Source: Bibersteinia trehalosi (GTDB taxonomy: Bacteria; Pseudomonadota; Gammaproteobacteria; Enterobacterales; Pasteurellaceae). From it: DNA of 64,000 nucleotides. The DNA lies in the NCBI RefSeq assembly GCF_004346205.1, contig NZ_SMAM01000003.1, positions 124,001 to 188,000 of the forward strand. Direction: 5' to 3'. Under the pieces are notes generated by a model. That model made no database searches and had not been told where the DNA came from. It saw nothing but the letters and a program-made list of their open reading frames with translations. Position numbers and translations under genes: made by a program. Within the stretch, counting starts at the first letter, position 1. Each line of letters begins with the position of its first letter. Shown piece by piece: positions 27,854 through 38,727 of this stretch.

Positions 27854-29038
27854 AAAATAAGGTAATTTCCGCTTTCATTCCGCTCATAAAATAGAGGGTT
27901 TTATTATTGTAATTTACATTTTGATCTTGTAATTCAATCTGTGTTTTATAGAGTGGGACCATCCCCTGTTCGATATTTTGTGGCAGATTTTTATAAAAAC
28001 TGAGCTCCTGCAAAGAAGCGGGCAAAGTAGAAATATGCTTTATTTTCCCTTTAAACTGACCGAATTTTTCAAACGGAAAGGCTTCATAGCGGATATTAAC
28101 TTCATCGTCGGTATTGATAAAAGAAACAGCACTGTTTGGTACCCAAACCACCAGCTGATAATCGCCCTTATTTTGAGGAATAATCTGTGAAAGTACGTCA
28201 CCTTCTTTCACAATTTGCCCGACTGTTACACCGGTCGATTCCACAATACCGTCGGCTGAAGCATTCACAATAATTTCGGCAACCGATTCCTGCTCCATTA
28301 AACGAATATCCAAATCGCTTTTTTGCATTTCATAGCGAATAATCTGATTATCAAAGTCGGTTTTACGGGTTTCAATTTCATTTTCCAAATTTAGAATATT
28401 CGACTTTAGCTGAACCAATTCTTGCGTCACATCATTAAAAATCGTTCTTTGTTGGAAATACCTTGAACGTTGATTATTTACTTCATCGTGGGAGGAATGC
28501 CCCTGCTTAAATAATTTTTGATAGACTTTTAACAATTCAGCATAATCATTCATACTTTTGCGCACTTCAACCAAATAATTAGATTTATCTTGCTGAATCG
28601 ATTTATAGTTATCAATTTGTTTATTTAGACTTTTAATTGTTTCATTCTTATTGTTTTCTAAGGATTGAATCGCTTTTTCTGTTGCCGTAATTTGAGATTT
28701 TAATAAATTAATCGAATTGATACTGATATTTCCGCTATCGGTAATACGATCTAACGTAATTTTAAATAACGGATCACTTTTTTAATTGCTTGATGGATTT
28801 CAACATAACTTTCAGAGATATAGCCCGATTTGGGAGCAGAAACAATAATCGGATGAGATTGCATCACTAATTCACCGACAACAATTTCTCTTCGGGTATA
28901 ACTGCCAAAGATAATAAATAGGATAAAGGCGGTGAAAATAAAGAAAGAAACGGAAAAGACCAACCAAGCAGGTACTTTACTGATTAGTACAGCGGTGCTT
29001 TTCCATTTCTGATGATTAATGGCTTCTTCACGAAACAT
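27786..29038 (-). pseudogene. CvaA-like secretion adaptor (HlyD family), single frameshift
   Basis: Periplasmic adaptor for a C39-type peptide exporter. From MFREEAINHQKW at 29038 it has a membrane helix (LVFSVSFFIFTAFILFIIF), a lipoyl-like half (PIIVSAPKSGYIS) and the start of the hairpin, then breaks at a run of six A (T6 at 28778-28783 on the plus strand). With one more A the frame would read IKKSDPLFKITLDRITD and continue without a stop through coiled coil, second lipoyl half (VNASADGIVESTGVTV) and barrel to YELTKNME at 27786. Full length would be about 417 residues, as in CvaA. The break could be phase variation, decay or an assembly error. Confidence 0.85.
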
Positions 29039-29222
29039 ATTTTTTATACAAATTAGCTATATATTGAAATAATTTACCGCATAAAAATGGTACTACCAGT
29101 AATATTGATACATCAATCAATATTCCATAAATAAAATGTATTTCCACATATTTATGATATGTCTGCATTATTAATACGGCTATTAAGAATCCAAATATAG
29201 GTGGTTTTTTATTATTTTTCAT
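29028..29222 (-). CDS. Small membrane protein between peptide D and the adaptor gene, possible immunity factor
   Basis: A 64-residue protein with two hydrophobic segments (FGFLIAVLIMQTY and YGILIDVSILLVVPFLCGKLF) and basic ends. Its end overlaps the start of the CvaA-like gene by 11 bases, and it follows peptide D by 60 bases. Position and properties suggest immunity to peptide D. No recognised family. Confidence 0.45.
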   Translation of the reverse strand: MKNNKKPPIFGFLIAVLIMQTYHKYVEIHFIYGILIDVSILLVVPFLCGKLFQYIANLYKKYVS

Positions 29223-29282
29223 AATCTAATCCGCAGGAATATTTCCATCTTTTATTTCACTGATGATATAATTCTTATAGTT

Positions 29283-29543
29283 TTATCCTAAATTATTAAA
29301 ATTAATTACATCAACAGCAGTTCCTACCGCATATCCAATGACAGCTCCTTGAAAACCGAATCTACCACCAATTAATGATCCTAATCCTGAATATTTTCCT
29401 CCCCAGTTATCCCAACTAGTGGCAGGTAGTTCTTTAGTATTTTCTTCTATTCCAAAGAAATCATCACATTCTGGGCATCCGCTACTGACCGCAATAGCTC
29501 CTCCTGATACATGATGTAAGCAACATTGTTTAAGTTCTTTCAT
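29283..29543 (-). CDS. Double-glycine precursor peptide D, without the conserved tail
   Basis: An 86-residue precursor starting at 29543 (MKELKQCC), chosen because AGGAGAATC lies just before it; an upstream in-frame start at 29630 lacks a site. The leader MKELKQCCLHHVSGG is unusual for its Cys pair and His pair. The core begins AIAVSSGCPECDDFF, with a CxxC, and ends in a Gly-rich hydrophobic part (GSLIGGRFGFQGAVIGYAVG). It lacks the YGDGCNYQ tail of A, B and C. It is the first gene of the island in the direction of transcription. Confidence 0.65.
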   Translation of the reverse strand: MKELKQCCLHHVSGGAIAVSSGCPECDDFFGIEENTKELPATSWDNWGGKYSGLGSLIGGRFGFQGAVIGYAVGTAVDVINFNNLG

Positions 29544-29867
29544 ACATGATTCTCCTATAAAAGATGGTGGTTTACCTCTTTGAATACAGCGGATGAAATT
29601 GAAATTAATACGCATTTCATTTTGTGTCAATGTTGTTTGTTATTTTGTTGCAAAAATGTGATCTCATTAACAAAAAAGAACCATCATAAAAATATGGTTT
29701 TAAAAGTGTCGGAGAATAAGGTAAAAACACTAACAGCGTATAGCTATAGTGCTTTTGTACAAAGATAAGAAGAAAAGTAAAAAAGCAAAGAGATGAAAAA
29801 GATCAAAACGAATTTGGTTGATGATGTGGTTTTAAACGTAGCTTTTCTGATTAAGGCTTTGTGATAT
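29544..29867. other. Region upstream of the peptide island
   Basis: No gene was recognised. On the minus strand a TTGACA (plus-strand TGTCAA at 29625-29630) and an AT-rich stretch with TATTAA around 29605 suggest a promoter for the island, but the 14-base spacing is poor. The rest is AT-rich without structure up to the terminator. Confidence 0.4.
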
Positions 29868-29903
29868 AAAAATAGCCCAAGCCATTCGGCTTGGGCTATT
29901 TTT
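29868..29903. terminator. Strong terminator of the amiB transcript
   Basis: AAATAGCCCAAGCC and GGCTTGGGCTATTT form a perfect 14-base stem with loop ATTC, and T-runs occur on both strands. It lies at the amiB stop codon and separates amiB from the island promoter region. Confidence 0.9.
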
Positions 29904-31051
29904 TACTTCACTTTAAGCCGCTGACCAACTCGAATATTATTATTCTTGATATTATTGAGTTGGCTGAGTTTTTCTGGGGTAGTTTTATACATTAAGGCAA
30001 TACGGTAAAGTGTTTCATCTTGCGCCACAATGTGGTGTGTTGCATTAGGGTTTACACTTTTCTCTTGATTTTTTTTGCCCTGTTCTGTGTTTTTAGCTGA
30101 TGATTTATTGTCCTTCTCTTTGGATTTACTTTCTATTTTTGCTGTTGTCTTAGACTGGGCCGCGACTTTTTTGTTCTCTTCTGCATTTGTGGTATTTGTT
30201 GATTTTTTAGTCTCTATTTTTTTAGCCGAATCGCTTTGTGCTTTTATTGATTTATCTTCTTTGTATACGGTTTTTGGGGTAGTGTAGCGAGCGGTTTTAT
30301 TCGCATAAGCTACCAAACCTTGATAAATTGCTCGGGCTACCTGCTTGCGATAAGCTGTTGTTGCAAGGCGCTGTTCTTCTGTTGGATTGGATAAAAAACC
30401 AGTCTCAACGAGAATAGATGGAATATCAGGTGAACGTAACACGCTTAAGCTAGCATGCTGTGGATTTTTCTTTGCCAATGGTGAGACATTCGCCAATTTT
30501 GATAATACATTTCTCCCTAATTCATAGCCTGCACGTTGTGAGTGAGAAAACTGTAAATCTAGCACGGTTTGGTTTAAATAACGTTCGTTTGCATTTGATA
30601 ATACCGAGCCAGCCCCCCCTAATAATTCAGATTGTTTTTCACGATCTTCAAGCCATTTTCCTAGTTCATCACTTGCACGTTGATTCGACAGAACCCAGAC
30701 CGATGAACCACGTAAGTTATCTGAGCTTGGTGAGGAATCTGCATGAATGGAAACCAGATAATTTGCTTTACCCTTGCGAGCGATTTCTGTTCGGTTGGGT
30801 AGTTGGATAAAATAGTCACCATTACGAGTCATAACTGCTTTAAAATTTGGATCGGCATCCAGTAATGCTTTTAATTCTCGGGCGATAGCAAGAGTGACTT
30901 CCTTCTCTTTTAGCCCAAGATTTTTACCGATAGCTCCGGGGTCTTTTCCTCCGTGTCCTGCGTCAATTGCAATCGTTAGTTTTGCCTGTGCGCTAATAGC
31001 AATTAGCAGACTAACTAATCCGAGAGTAAATTGGCGGATAAATTTTGTCAT
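29903..31051 (-). CDS. amiB: N-acetylmuramoyl-L-alanine amidase with LysM domain
   Basis: Periplasmic zinc amidase that splits septal peptidoglycan during cell separation. The signal peptide ends at SAQA; the Amidase_3 domain shows [14 protein letters not shown] (zinc His), [10 protein letters not shown] (second zinc His) and [14 protein letters not shown] (catalytic Glu). A low-complexity linker rich in Lys, Ser, Thr and Glu (about residues 245-335) leads to a C-terminal LysM repeat ([15 protein letters not shown]...RVGQRLKVK). Length 382 residues. It is followed in reverse by tsaE and orn, a common gamma-proteobacterial order. Confidence 0.93.
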   Translation of the reverse strand: MTKFIRQFTLGLVSLLIAISAQAKLTIAIDAGHGGKDPGAIGKNLGLKEKEVTLAIARELKALLDADPNFKAVMTRNGDYFIQLPNRTEIARKGKANYLVSIHADSSPSSDNLRGSSVWVLSNQRASDELGKWLEDREKQSELLGGAGSVLSNANERYLNQTVLDLQFSHSQRAGYELGRNVLSKLANVSPLAKKNPQHASLSVLRSPDIPSILVETGFLSNPTEEQRLATTAYRKQVARAIYQGLVAYANKTARYTTPKTVYKEDKSIKAQSDSAKKIETKKSTNTTNAEENKKVAAQSKTTAKIESKSKEKDNKSSAKNTEQGKKNQEKSVNPNATHHIVAQDETLYRIALMYKTTPEKLSQLNNIKNNNIRVGQRLKVK

Positions 31052-31069
31052 AGTATTTATTATTCCTTA

Positions 31070-31570
31070 TCAAGCGGTCAATTTTGCGTAAAAATTTGCA
31101 ACAAGCTGCTCTGTAACCGGATTTTGTGGCTGCAACTGAATATTCCTACCTTGTGGAGCATAGTCGATTTGGATAATTAAATCAGCCGGTGGAATCATAC
31201 CTTCTCCTCGGCTCGCCCATTCCAATAAACAGAGCGTTTTCGGGCGGAAATAATCGCGAATTCCCATAAACTCCAGCTCTTCAGGATCACTTAAGCGATA
31301 AAGATCAAAGTGATATAACGCATAAGGAGGCAGATTATATTCCTCAACTAAGGTATAAGTTGGGCTTTTTACATTGCCTTGATGTCCAAAAGCTTGCACG
31401 ATGCTGCGAGTAAGGGTCGTTTTTCCTGCACCTAATTCCCCATTTAAATAGATAATTAAGCCATTTTCACTTTGAGTATCTAGCTGTTGCTTTAATATTT
31501 GTGCCAAGCTATGACCGAATTGTAAAAGTTGAGTTTCATCGGCACAGTAAAAAAAATCAGATTGTGACAT
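31070..31570 (-). CDS. tsaE: tRNA threonylcarbamoyladenosine synthesis ATPase TsaE
   Basis: P-loop ATPase that works with TsaB and TsaD to form t6A37 in tRNA. Walker A is GELGAGKTTLTRS; conserved segments VKSPTYTLVEEY and HFDLYRLSDPEELEFMG follow, and CLLEWASRGEGMIP is the Walker B-like region. The 166 residues fit the family. Its start overlaps the orn stop by one base, and amiB follows after 18 bases: an amiB-tsaE-orn operon read right to left. Confidence 0.94.
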   Translation of the reverse strand: MSQSDFFYCADETQLLQFGHSLAQILKQQLDTQSENGLIIYLNGELGAGKTTLTRSIVQAFGHQGNVKSPTYTLVEEYNLPPYALYHFDLYRLSDPEELEFMGIRDYFRPKTLCLLEWASRGEGMIPPADLIIQIDYAPQGRNIQLQPQNPVTEQLVANFYAKLTA

Positions 31571-32133
31571 TATTCTTCCAAATTGATAAAGTGTTCACGG
31601 TAAAATTTTAGTTCATTAATTGACTCTCGGATGTCATCTAACGCTAAATGAGAGTTAGTTTTACTAAATTTTTTTAGTATCTCAGGTTTCCAGCGGCTGG
31701 CAAGTTCTTTTAGCGTACTCACGTCTAAGTGGCGATAGTGAAAATATTCAGCAAGTTCAGGCATATATTTGTAAAGAAAGCGTTTATCCTGTGCAATGCT
31801 ATTACCACAAATAGGTGAGACGCCTTTCGGCACCCATTTTTTTAAGAAATCCAATGTTTGTAACTCTGCCGCACGTTCGGTTAATTTACTGGTTTTTACT
31901 CGTTCAACTAAGCCATTTGCTGTATGAGTTTTTACACACCATTCGCTCATCTTACCAAGTAGCTCATCGGACTGGTGCACGGCAAGTACAGGGCCTTCAG
32001 CTAGGATATTGAGATTTTTATCAGTGATGATTGTCGCAATTTCAATGATTCTCTCTTTTTCAGGGTCAAGCCCTGTCATTTCGAGATCGATCCAAATAAG
32101 ATTTTGTTTATCTTGTTGTGGTATTGAGTTCAT
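31570..32133 (-). CDS. orn: Oligoribonuclease
   Basis: DEDD-type 3'-5' exoribonuclease that degrades two- to five-base RNAs, including pGpG. Motif I is [20 protein letters not shown], motif [18 protein letters not shown], and motif [14 protein letters not shown] with the Asp and His of the DEDDh site. The 187 residues are typical. It overlaps tsaE by one base. Confidence 0.95.
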   Translation of the reverse strand: MNSIPQQDKQNLIWIDLEMTGLDPEKERIIEIATIITDKNLNILAEGPVLAVHQSDELLGKMSEWCVKTHTANGLVERVKTSKLTERAAELQTLDFLKKWVPKGVSPICGNSIAQDKRFLYKYMPELAEYFHYRHLDVSTLKELASRWKPEILKKFSKTNSHLALDDIRESINELKFYREHFINLEE

Positions 32134-32158
32134 GTGATGTCCTATTTTGTAAATTTTT

Positions 32159-32635
32159 CTAAAATTTTAACCGCTTGATAGCATAATGTACGCATTCTGG
32201 TACAAACTGCGCAACATCCCCTTGATGGCGAAAAATTTCGCGTACCATTGTTGAAGAGAGGTAACGCCACTCTACTGCGGGGGGGAAAAAGATTGTTTCC
32301 AGTGTGCCTGCCAATTTTTGGTTAAGCTGTGCGAGTTGAATTTCGTATTCGGTATCGTCGGCGCCACGTAAACCGCGGATGAGGCATTTTGCTTTATATT
32401 TTTGAGCAAGTTCTACAAGTAAACCACTAAATGCCACGATTTCAACACCACTTAAATGGGCGGTGCTTTGTTGCACAAGCTCGGCACGTTGTTTGAGCTC
32501 AAATAATGGATTTTTCGAAGGATTTTCTGCCACAGCAATAATCACTTTATCAAATAGTTGGGTGGCACGCTGAATAATATCTAAATGCCCGTTAGTAATT
32601 GGATCAAACGTTCCTGCATAAATTGCGATGTTCAT
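32159..32635 (-). CDS. coaD: Phosphopantetheine adenylyltransferase
   Basis: Penultimate step of coenzyme A synthesis. The nucleotidyltransferase signature [16 protein letters not shown] is near the N-terminus, [19 protein letters not shown] in the middle and [19 protein letters not shown] near the end, including the ISST-like motif. The 158 residues match CoaD. It lies two bases after waaA, and the waaA-coaD pairing is common in gamma-proteobacteria. Confidence 0.95.
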   Translation of the reverse strand: MNIAIYAGTFDPITNGHLDIIQRATQLFDKVIIAVAENPSKNPLFELKQRAELVQQSTAHLSGVEIVAFSGLLVELAQKYKAKCLIRGLRGADDTEYEIQLAQLNQKLAGTLETIFFPPAVEWRYLSSTMVREIFRHQGDVAQFVPECVHYAIKRLKF

Positions 32636-32637
32636 TT

Positions 32638-33918
32638 TTAGTTCTCAATATATTTTGCGAGTAAATCTAAGTGGCGTTGTAGCGCCCCTTGATTTTCTTG
32701 TAATACAGCAAAGCCTGCTTGGCTAATCTTTTTTCCGTTCTCATGATGTTCAAGTAGATAATCAACCGCTTCGACAAGGCTATCACAATTGCTCTGAATT
32801 TCTATCACACCATTCATTTCACGTAGTTTACTGAATACTTCCGGAAAATTAAATGTGTGTTGGCCTGAAATCACGGGAAGCTCAAATGCAATAGGTTCGA
32901 GCGGATTATGCCCACCATGTTTAACTAAACTGCCACCAACAAAAGCAATTTGTGCTAACCCATATAAAATCATCATTTCCCCCATGGTGTCACCAAGTAA
33001 TACAGGGGTATTTTCCATAATTGGTAGGTGACTTGAACGCTTGATATAGGCTAAATTCATTTTTTGTACTAACAGCTCAACAGAGTCAAAACGCTCTGGA
33101 TGGCGAGGTACTAAAATAAGCAGTAAATCAGGGTATTTTTTTAATAGTTTAATATGAGCTTCTAAAATAATTCGCTCTTCGCCTTCATGTGTACTGGCAG
33201 CAATCCAAACTGGGCGATGTGTTATATTGAGCTTTATAGCTGTATCGCGCACTTTTTGGCGCTGTTTATCATCAATTACCAGATCATATTTTAAGTTGCC
33301 TGTATTAATTAGCCTTTCGGCAGGAAAACCGAGAGAAATATAGCGTTCGGCACTGACACTATCTTGCGCTAAAATCAGCTCAATTTCTGCCAACATATTT
33401 TCAACTGAGGAGCGAATCCAGCCATAACGTTTAGCTGAGCGTGGCGATAGACGAGCATTAGCAATAATAAACGGGATTTTACTAAGCCGCATCTGGCGAA
33501 TCAGGTTAGGCCATAATTCGGTCTCTATAACGATAAATAATTTAGGTTGTACGAAACGGATAAAACGACGAATAGCAAAAGGCAAATCATAAGGTAGATA
33601 GAAATGTGAAACGCGATCGCCAAAGGCTGCTTTTACCCGCGCAGACCCTGTCGGTGTCACCGTTGTTACGGTAATTGGTAACCTAGGGTAGTTTTTTTGC
33701 AAATGCTTAATAAGCGGGGTTGCTGCAATCACCTCCCCAACAGATGCGGCGTGAATAACGATGCCTTGTGGTTTTGGTTGTACAAGATCGTTATAGATAC
33801 CGTAACGTTCGCTTAAGCGTTGGCGATATTCCGGTTGCTTAATGCCACGTTTGTACATTATCAATAGGAGTAATGGTTGAATTAAATGAATTAAAGAGGT
33901 ATAGAAAAAGCGTAACAT
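32638..33918 (-). CDS. waaA: 3-deoxy-D-manno-octulosonic acid (Kdo) transferase
   Basis: Inner-membrane-associated GT30 enzyme that adds Kdo to lipid IVA. A hydrophobic N-terminus ([17 protein letters not shown]) anchors it, followed by [15 protein letters not shown] with the family's catalytic Glu region, [21 protein letters not shown] and the sugar-nucleotide-binding VPRHPERFD and [17 protein letters not shown]. Length 426 residues. In Haemophilus the homologue is monofunctional and paired with a Kdo kinase; that is not determined here. Its start overlaps the previous gene's stop by one base. Confidence 0.93.
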   Translation of the reverse strand: MLRFFYTSLIHLIQPLLLLIMYKRGIKQPEYRQRLSERYGIYNDLVQPKPQGIVIHAASVGEVIAATPLIKHLQKNYPRLPITVTTVTPTGSARVKAAFGDRVSHFYLPYDLPFAIRRFIRFVQPKLFIVIETELWPNLIRQMRLSKIPFIIANARLSPRSAKRYGWIRSSVENMLAEIELILAQDSVSAERYISLGFPAERLINTGNLKYDLVIDDKQRQKVRDTAIKLNITHRPVWIAASTHEGEERIILEAHIKLLKKYPDLLLILVPRHPERFDSVELLVQKMNLAYIKRSSHLPIMENTPVLLGDTMGEMMILYGLAQIAFVGGSLVKHGGHNPLEPIAFELPVISGQHTFNFPEVFSKLREMNGVIEIQSNCDSLVEAVDYLLEHHENGKKISQAGFAVLQENQGALQRHLDLLAKYIEN

Positions 33919-35165
33919 TATTTATTTCCTAAGGATGCTTGGGTTAAGCTATTCTGTTGCAGACCTAAGAAAAGCAGGGTACAAAAAATGTAGAACATCA
34001 TTCCTGAATTATGCGAGAAAAACGCTTGGGTTAAACAGTAACCCATAGTTGATAAAATATGTATGATTCCTAGAGAACCCCACAAATGATTTTGTGTATT
34101 ATTTCTCTCTTGTCGCATATTTTTAAAGAAAATGCTTAAGGGGACGAAAAATAGCGCTAATAAAGCAGCTAAACCACATAGCCCCCGCACATTAGCATCG
34201 TGCAAATATTGATTGTGAGCATGAGTAAACTGAGATGCATATTCAGAGATAATACGCTGTTCATAATGTTTTTTTCGTAATTGTTTTACACCTTCTAATC
34301 CCCAGCCAAACAATGGTTTTTCTTGAATACCAATGAGAGCGCTTTTCCACATATCTAGTCTAGCACCGACCGAAGTAGTACCATCATTTTTTTCAAGATA
34401 ATAGGTGATTTCTTGTTGTGCTTGCGACCAACGTTTTTGTACTAAATGTCCAGCAAAGAAAGCAGCAATCGCAGCTGCAATAAGTAGTGTTACCACGACA
34501 GATTTTGAGAGCAAATGACGATTTAGCACAAAGAGTGAAATCACAATGAATGGCGCCGCTACCCAAGCACCTCGAGCTTGATTAAGTAAACAGGTAAAAA
34601 TACCTAAGCTAGTTGCAAGCAGAGCTAAAATAAACCACTTACTTTGCTGTTGCTTAAAATAGAAAGCGCTTGTCAAAGAAAATAGTGATAGCGACATTAA
34701 AATATCCCCAGCTTGAATATACATCATGGCGGGAAAGAGAAACGGTAGCTTTAAAATGAAAAATTGTACTATGCCTATCGCAGCAGCTGTGATTGTTGCA
34801 AGCACAATAGCATATAAGATCCAAATTGTTTTTAGCTGAATTTTATAGCAAACGGCAAGAATAGGGAGTAATAACAATGTACGTGCTGGTAGATCAAGTT
34901 CCCGTATTTTGCTTTGATGAAGGATTAATGAGATAACAAAAAGCAGAAAATAGAGGCTAAAAGTGGCGATAATCCATTTATCTGTTTGAGCTAATTGCCA
35001 TTTTCGTTGCTTAATTTGCGGATAAAGTAACACTATTCCGAGCAGGCTTAGTAGCATTGGAATTAAGTTATAGCTAATTCTAAAGTGAAGTACCAAAATA
35101 AAAAACAAAGCCACCAATACGGTTGCGATGGTTGGTAACTGTGTTTTAAATTGTTGCAACTGCAT
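33918..35165 (-). CDS. O-antigen ligase family membrane protein (WaaL-like)
   Basis: A 415-residue protein with about ten or more hydrophobic segments and, between late helices, a long periplasmic loop with GARLDMWKSALIGIQEKPLFGWGLEGVKQL and THAHNQYLHDANVRG, the Wzy_C motif including the conserved His. Such proteins join O-antigen or other glycans to lipid A-core. The start at 35165 (MQLQQFK) has the site AAGGAAA just before it; the in-frame start at 35228 overlaps dnaE and lacks one. It is next to waaA, supporting a lipopolysaccharide role. WaaL and a polymerase cannot be told apart by sequence alone. Confidence 0.85.
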   Translation of the reverse strand: MQLQQFKTQLPTIATVLVALFFILVLHFRISYNLIPMLLSLLGIVLLYPQIKQRKWQLAQTDKWIIATFSLYFLLFVISLILHQSKIRELDLPARTLLLLPILAVCYKIQLKTIWILYAIVLATITAAAIGIVQFFILKLPFLFPAMMYIQAGDILMSLSLFSLTSAFYFKQQQSKWFILALLATSLGIFTCLLNQARGAWVAAPFIVISLFVLNRHLLSKSVVVTLLIAAAIAAFFAGHLVQKRWSQAQQEITYYLEKNDGTTSVGARLDMWKSALIGIQEKPLFGWGLEGVKQLRKKHYEQRIISEYASQFTHAHNQYLHDANVRGLCGLAALLALFFVPLSIFFKNMRQERNNTQNHLWGSLGIIHILSTMGYCLTQAFFSHNSGMMFYIFCTLLFLGLQQNSLTQASLGNK

Positions 35166-35220
35166 AAGGTTTCCTTTGTAAAATTTTATGCGAAATTGAC
35201 CGCTTACTTTGAGCGACAGA

Positions 35221-38200
35221 TCACTCAAATTCTAACTCTACTGCATTTTCACCAAGTAGCGTTTTTAATTGCACCAGCATATTTTCTTTTGGTGTTACTC
35301 GCCATTCAACGCCACCACGTACCAATGCACGTCCTGTAGGGCTTTGGTAGTAAAAATGTAGTGGCAGAGTGCCCTCTTTATTGGGTTCAATAATCCCTTT
35401 AAGATCTTTAATAAACGCAGGCGTAATTTGTTCTTGATTAATCGCAAGTGCTAAGCTTTTTGCATAGCGGCTACGAGCCTCATCTAGGCTTGCCACCTCT
35501 CGCACTGACATTTTTAAACCGCCACTAAAATCATCGTGCTGTACTGAACCTGTAGCAATAATAATGGCATCTTTTTGTAAGAGATCGCCATAGTTTTCCA
35601 ATGCTTCCGAAAATAGCGTGAGATCCAGTTTACCCGATCTATCTTCAATAGTGGCAATACCGATACGGTTGCCTCTTTTCGTTACCGCAATACGAGAAGC
35701 CATCACAATCCCTGCTACAGTAATATTTTGTCCGCGGAAAGTTGGCTGCAATTCATTTAGACGAGTTGGGGCATAGTGTGCCAGTTCTTTTAAGAAACGC
35801 CCGATAGGATGCCCACTTAAGTATAAGCCAAGAGTGGCTTTTTCTCCCTCTAAAATGGCTTGTTCAGAGAGTTTCGGCGTATTGGCATAGGCATTCTGCA
35901 CTTCTTCAGGGGTTTCAGTGAGCACGCCGAACATATCACTTTGCCCCATCTCTTCCATTTTTGAATGCTGATCTGCCGCTTTTAAAGCATCTTCGAGATT
36001 TTTGAGCAATGCTGCACGGTGTGGCCCTAGTTTATCGAATGCGCCTGACATAATCAGTCCCTCAAAGGTCTTGCGATTGAGTTTTTTCAAATCGACACGA
36101 GCTGTGAGATCGAATAGATCTTTAAAAATTCCCCCTTCTTCACGTACCCGTAATAACTCTTCAACTGGGCCTTCGCCTACGCCTTTAATTGCGCCTAAAC
36201 CGTAAACAATCTCACCTTTTTCATTAACACTAAAACGGTATTTTCCGCTGTTTACATCTGGTGGTACAACGGTTAGCCCCATATTGATACATTCATCATA
36301 GAAGCCAACAATTTTATCGGTATTATCCATCTCGGAAGTCATCACCGCTGCCATAAATTCCGCAGGGTAATGTGCTTTGAGCCATAAGGTTTGATAGGAG
36401 ACTAACGCATAGGCAGCAGAGTGCGATTTGTTAAAACCATAGCCTGCGAATTTCTCTACAAGGTCGAAAATTTTACCCGCTAATTCACCATTGATCCCTT
36501 TGGCTTCAGCACCTGCTTCAAATACTGAGCGCTGTTTTGCCATTTCTTCTGGCTTTTTCTTACCCATCGCACGACGAAGTAAATCCGCTCCACCCAGTGT
36601 ATAACCAGCAAGCGCTTGTGCGATCTGCATCACCTGCTCTTGATAAACAATAACGCCGTAAGTGGGCTCTAAAATCGGTTTTAAACACTCGTGCTGATAT
36701 TGTGGATCGGGGTAAGAAACTTCTTCTTTACCGTGTTTACGGTCGATAAAGTTCTGCACCATGCCCGATTCTAGCGGTCCAGGACGAAACAGAGCCACTA
36801 GTGCAATAATATCTTCAAAACAGTCGGGTTTTAGGCGAGAAATCAGATCTTTCATGCCGCGACTTTCCAACTGGAATACCGCGGTGGTTTTAGATTTCAG
36901 TAAAAGGTCGAAAGATTTTTTATCATCTAATGGAATGCTTTCAATACGTACTGGTGCTTTACCCTCTTTTTCAAGGCGAGTATTAATCATCTCCAACGCC
37001 CATTTGATGATAGTGAGCGTACGTAACCCTAAGAAGTCGAATTTTACCAGCCCTGCATATTCCACATCATTTTTATCAAAATGGGTAACAGGGTGTAGCC
37101 CTTCATTATCACAATAGAGTGGTGAGAAATCAGTAATTGCGGTTGGGGCAATCACTACGCCACCTGCGTGTTTACCGAAGTTACGGGTAACACCTTCAAG
37201 CTTGCGAGCCATGTCGATCAGCGCTTCAACTTCCTCATCACTGTCGTACAGTTCTTGTAGCTTTGGCTCCTCTTTGAAAGCCTGTTCCAGTGTCATACCT
37301 GGGGTAGGTGGAATGAGTTTGGAAATGCGGTCGCAAAAACTGTAGGAGTGTCCAAGCACACGCCCTACATCACGCACAACGGCTTTTGCCGCCATCGCAC
37401 CAAAGGTGATAATTTGTGAAACGGCTTGGCGACCGTAAGTTTCTGAAACGTGCTCAATGACTCGATCTCGCCCTTCCATACAGAAGTCCACGTCAAAATC
37501 GGGCATTGAAACACGTTCAGGGTTTAAGAAACGCTCGAAAAGAAGATCAAATTCGAGTGGATCTAAATCCGTAATTTTTAATGCATATGCCACCAACGAG
37601 CCAGCACCAGAACCACGCCCAGGGCCTACAGGGATACCATTGTCTTTCGACCACTGGATAAATTCCATCACGATCAGGAAGTAACCAGGGAAGCCCATCT
37701 GGTTAATCACGTCTAGCTCAACTTGCAATCTTTCGTCATAAACCGACCGCTTGTTTTTTCGCTCTTCGGGATCTGGGAAGAGAAATTCTAAACGCTCTTC
37801 CAAGCCTTCACGGGATTTTTGCACTAAAAATTCTTCAGTAGAGAGATCGCCTGTGGGGAAATTCGGCAAAAAGTATTCACCCAAACGAATCGTCACATTA
37901 CAGCGTTTGGCAATTAGCACCGTATTTTCTAAGGCTTGTGGTAAATCGGCGAAGAGTTGGCACATTTCCGCCTCTGAACGGAAATATTGCTGTGGTGAGT
38001 ATTTTTTAGGGCGTTTAGGATCATCAAGAGTGTAGCTATCGTGAATAGCAACTCGAATTTCATGTGCTTCAAAGTCTTCTTCTTTGAGAAACATCACATC
38101 ATTGACAGCCACTAACGGAATGGCAAATTTTTTGGCAAATTTGACCGCTTGCTGAATGTAGCGTTCTTCGTCTACACGTCCTGTTCGACAAAGAGAAAGA

Positions 38201-38697
38201 TAATAGTGGTTTGGAAAATGTTGCTGATAAAAACTAAGTAAGTTCTCTGCTTCAATATCGTTTTCTTTGAGCAGGGCTTTGCCGACATCTCCCATTCGCC
38301 CACCAGATAGCACAATAATGCCATCGGCAAGCTCAGCAAGCCATGCTTTTTCTAGCACAGGGAGATCAAAATAGCCTTGTTGATAGGCTCTTGAAATGAG
38401 TAAGGTAATATTTTGATAACCTGTATTATTTTTGGCAAGCAGTGTCAGTTCAAAGCGCTCTTCACTCTCTGGCTCTGGGCGAACGAGAACATCCACCGCA
38501 ACAAGTGGTTTAACGCCTGAGCCCTGTGCTTCGCCATAAAAACGCACAAGTCCACAAAAGTTACTAAAATCGGAGATCGCCATTGCCACCATATTATTGG
38601 CAATGCAGGCTTTTACTAATGGCTTCACTTTGGCTAAGCCATTAATCATTGAGAAATCACTGTGTACTTTTAAGTGTACGAAACGGGGTTGGGACAT
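35221..38697 (-). CDS. dnaE: DNA polymerase III alpha subunit
   Basis: Replicative polymerase. The N-terminal PHP domain starts [16 protein letters not shown]; the polymerase core has [16 protein letters not shown] and the catalytic [13 protein letters not shown]; later parts include the helix-hairpin-helix and an OB fold ([20 protein letters not shown]). Length 1158 residues, against 1160 in E. coli. The ATG at 38697 (MSQPRF) matches the family; the TTG three codons earlier does not. It is 55 bases upstream of the ligase gene and 30 bases after lptG, in the same direction. Confidence 0.97.
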   Translation of the reverse strand: MSQPRFVHLKVHSDFSMINGLAKVKPLVKACIANNMVAMAISDFSNFCGLVRFYGEAQGSGVKPLVAVDVLVRPEPESEERFELTLLAKNNTGYQNITLLISRAYQQGYFDLPVLEKAWLAELADGIIVLSGGRMGDVGKALLKENDIEAENLLSFYQQHFPNHYYLSLCRTGRVDEERYIQQAVKFAKKFAIPLVAVNDVMFLKEEDFEAHEIRVAIHDSYTLDDPKRPKKYSPQQYFRSEAEMCQLFADLPQALENTVLIAKRCNVTIRLGEYFLPNFPTGDLSTEEFLVQKSREGLEERLEFLFPDPEERKNKRSVYDERLQVELDVINQMGFPGYFLIVMEFIQWSKDNGIPVGPGRGSGAGSLVAYALKITDLDPLEFDLLFERFLNPERVSMPDFDVDFCMEGRDRVIEHVSETYGRQAVSQIITFGAMAAKAVVRDVGRVLGHSYSFCDRISKLIPPTPGMTLEQAFKEEPKLQELYDSDEEVEALIDMARKLEGVTRNFGKHAGGVVIAPTAITDFSPLYCDNEGLHPVTHFDKNDVEYAGLVKFDFLGLRTLTIIKWALEMINTRLEKEGKAPVRIESIPLDDKKSFDLLLKSKTTAVFQLESRGMKDLISRLKPDCFEDIIALVALFRPGPLESGMVQNFIDRKHGKEEVSYPDPQYQHECLKPILEPTYGVIVYQEQVMQIAQALAGYTLGGADLLRRAMGKKKPEEMAKQRSVFEAGAEAKGINGELAGKIFDLVEKFAGYGFNKSHSAAYALVSYQTLWLKAHYPAEFMAAVMTSEMDNTDKIVGFYDECINMGLTVVPPDVNSGKYRFSVNEKGEIVYGLGAIKGVGEGPVEELLRVREEGGIFKDLFDLTARVDLKKLNRKTFEGLIMSGAFDKLGPHRAALLKNLEDALKAADQHSKMEEMGQSDMFGVLTETPEEVQNAYANTPKLSEQAILEGEKATLGLYLSGHPIGRFLKELAHYAPTRLNELQPTFRGQNITVAGIVMASRIAVTKRGNRIGIATIEDRSGKLDLTLFSEALENYGDLLQKDAIIIATGSVQHDDFSGGLKMSVREVASLDEARSRYAKSLALAINQEQITPAFIKDLKGIIEPNKEGTLPLHFYYQSPTGRALVRGGVEWRVTPKENMLVQLKTLLGENAVELEFE

Positions 38698-38727
38698 AGT
38701 TTGCAATGAATAATTAATAATGGAAAA

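Noticed and set aside
23953-29282. CRISPR array suggested by recurrent short repeats
   Set aside because: The repeats are of different lengths, irregularly spaced and contain coding ends of peptide, immunity, oxygenase and adaptor genes; there are no spacers or cas genes.
29601-29630. Fur box in front of the peptide island
   Set aside because: The AT-rich sequence near 29600 has only partial similarity to GATAATGATAATCATTATC; too weak to claim iron regulation.
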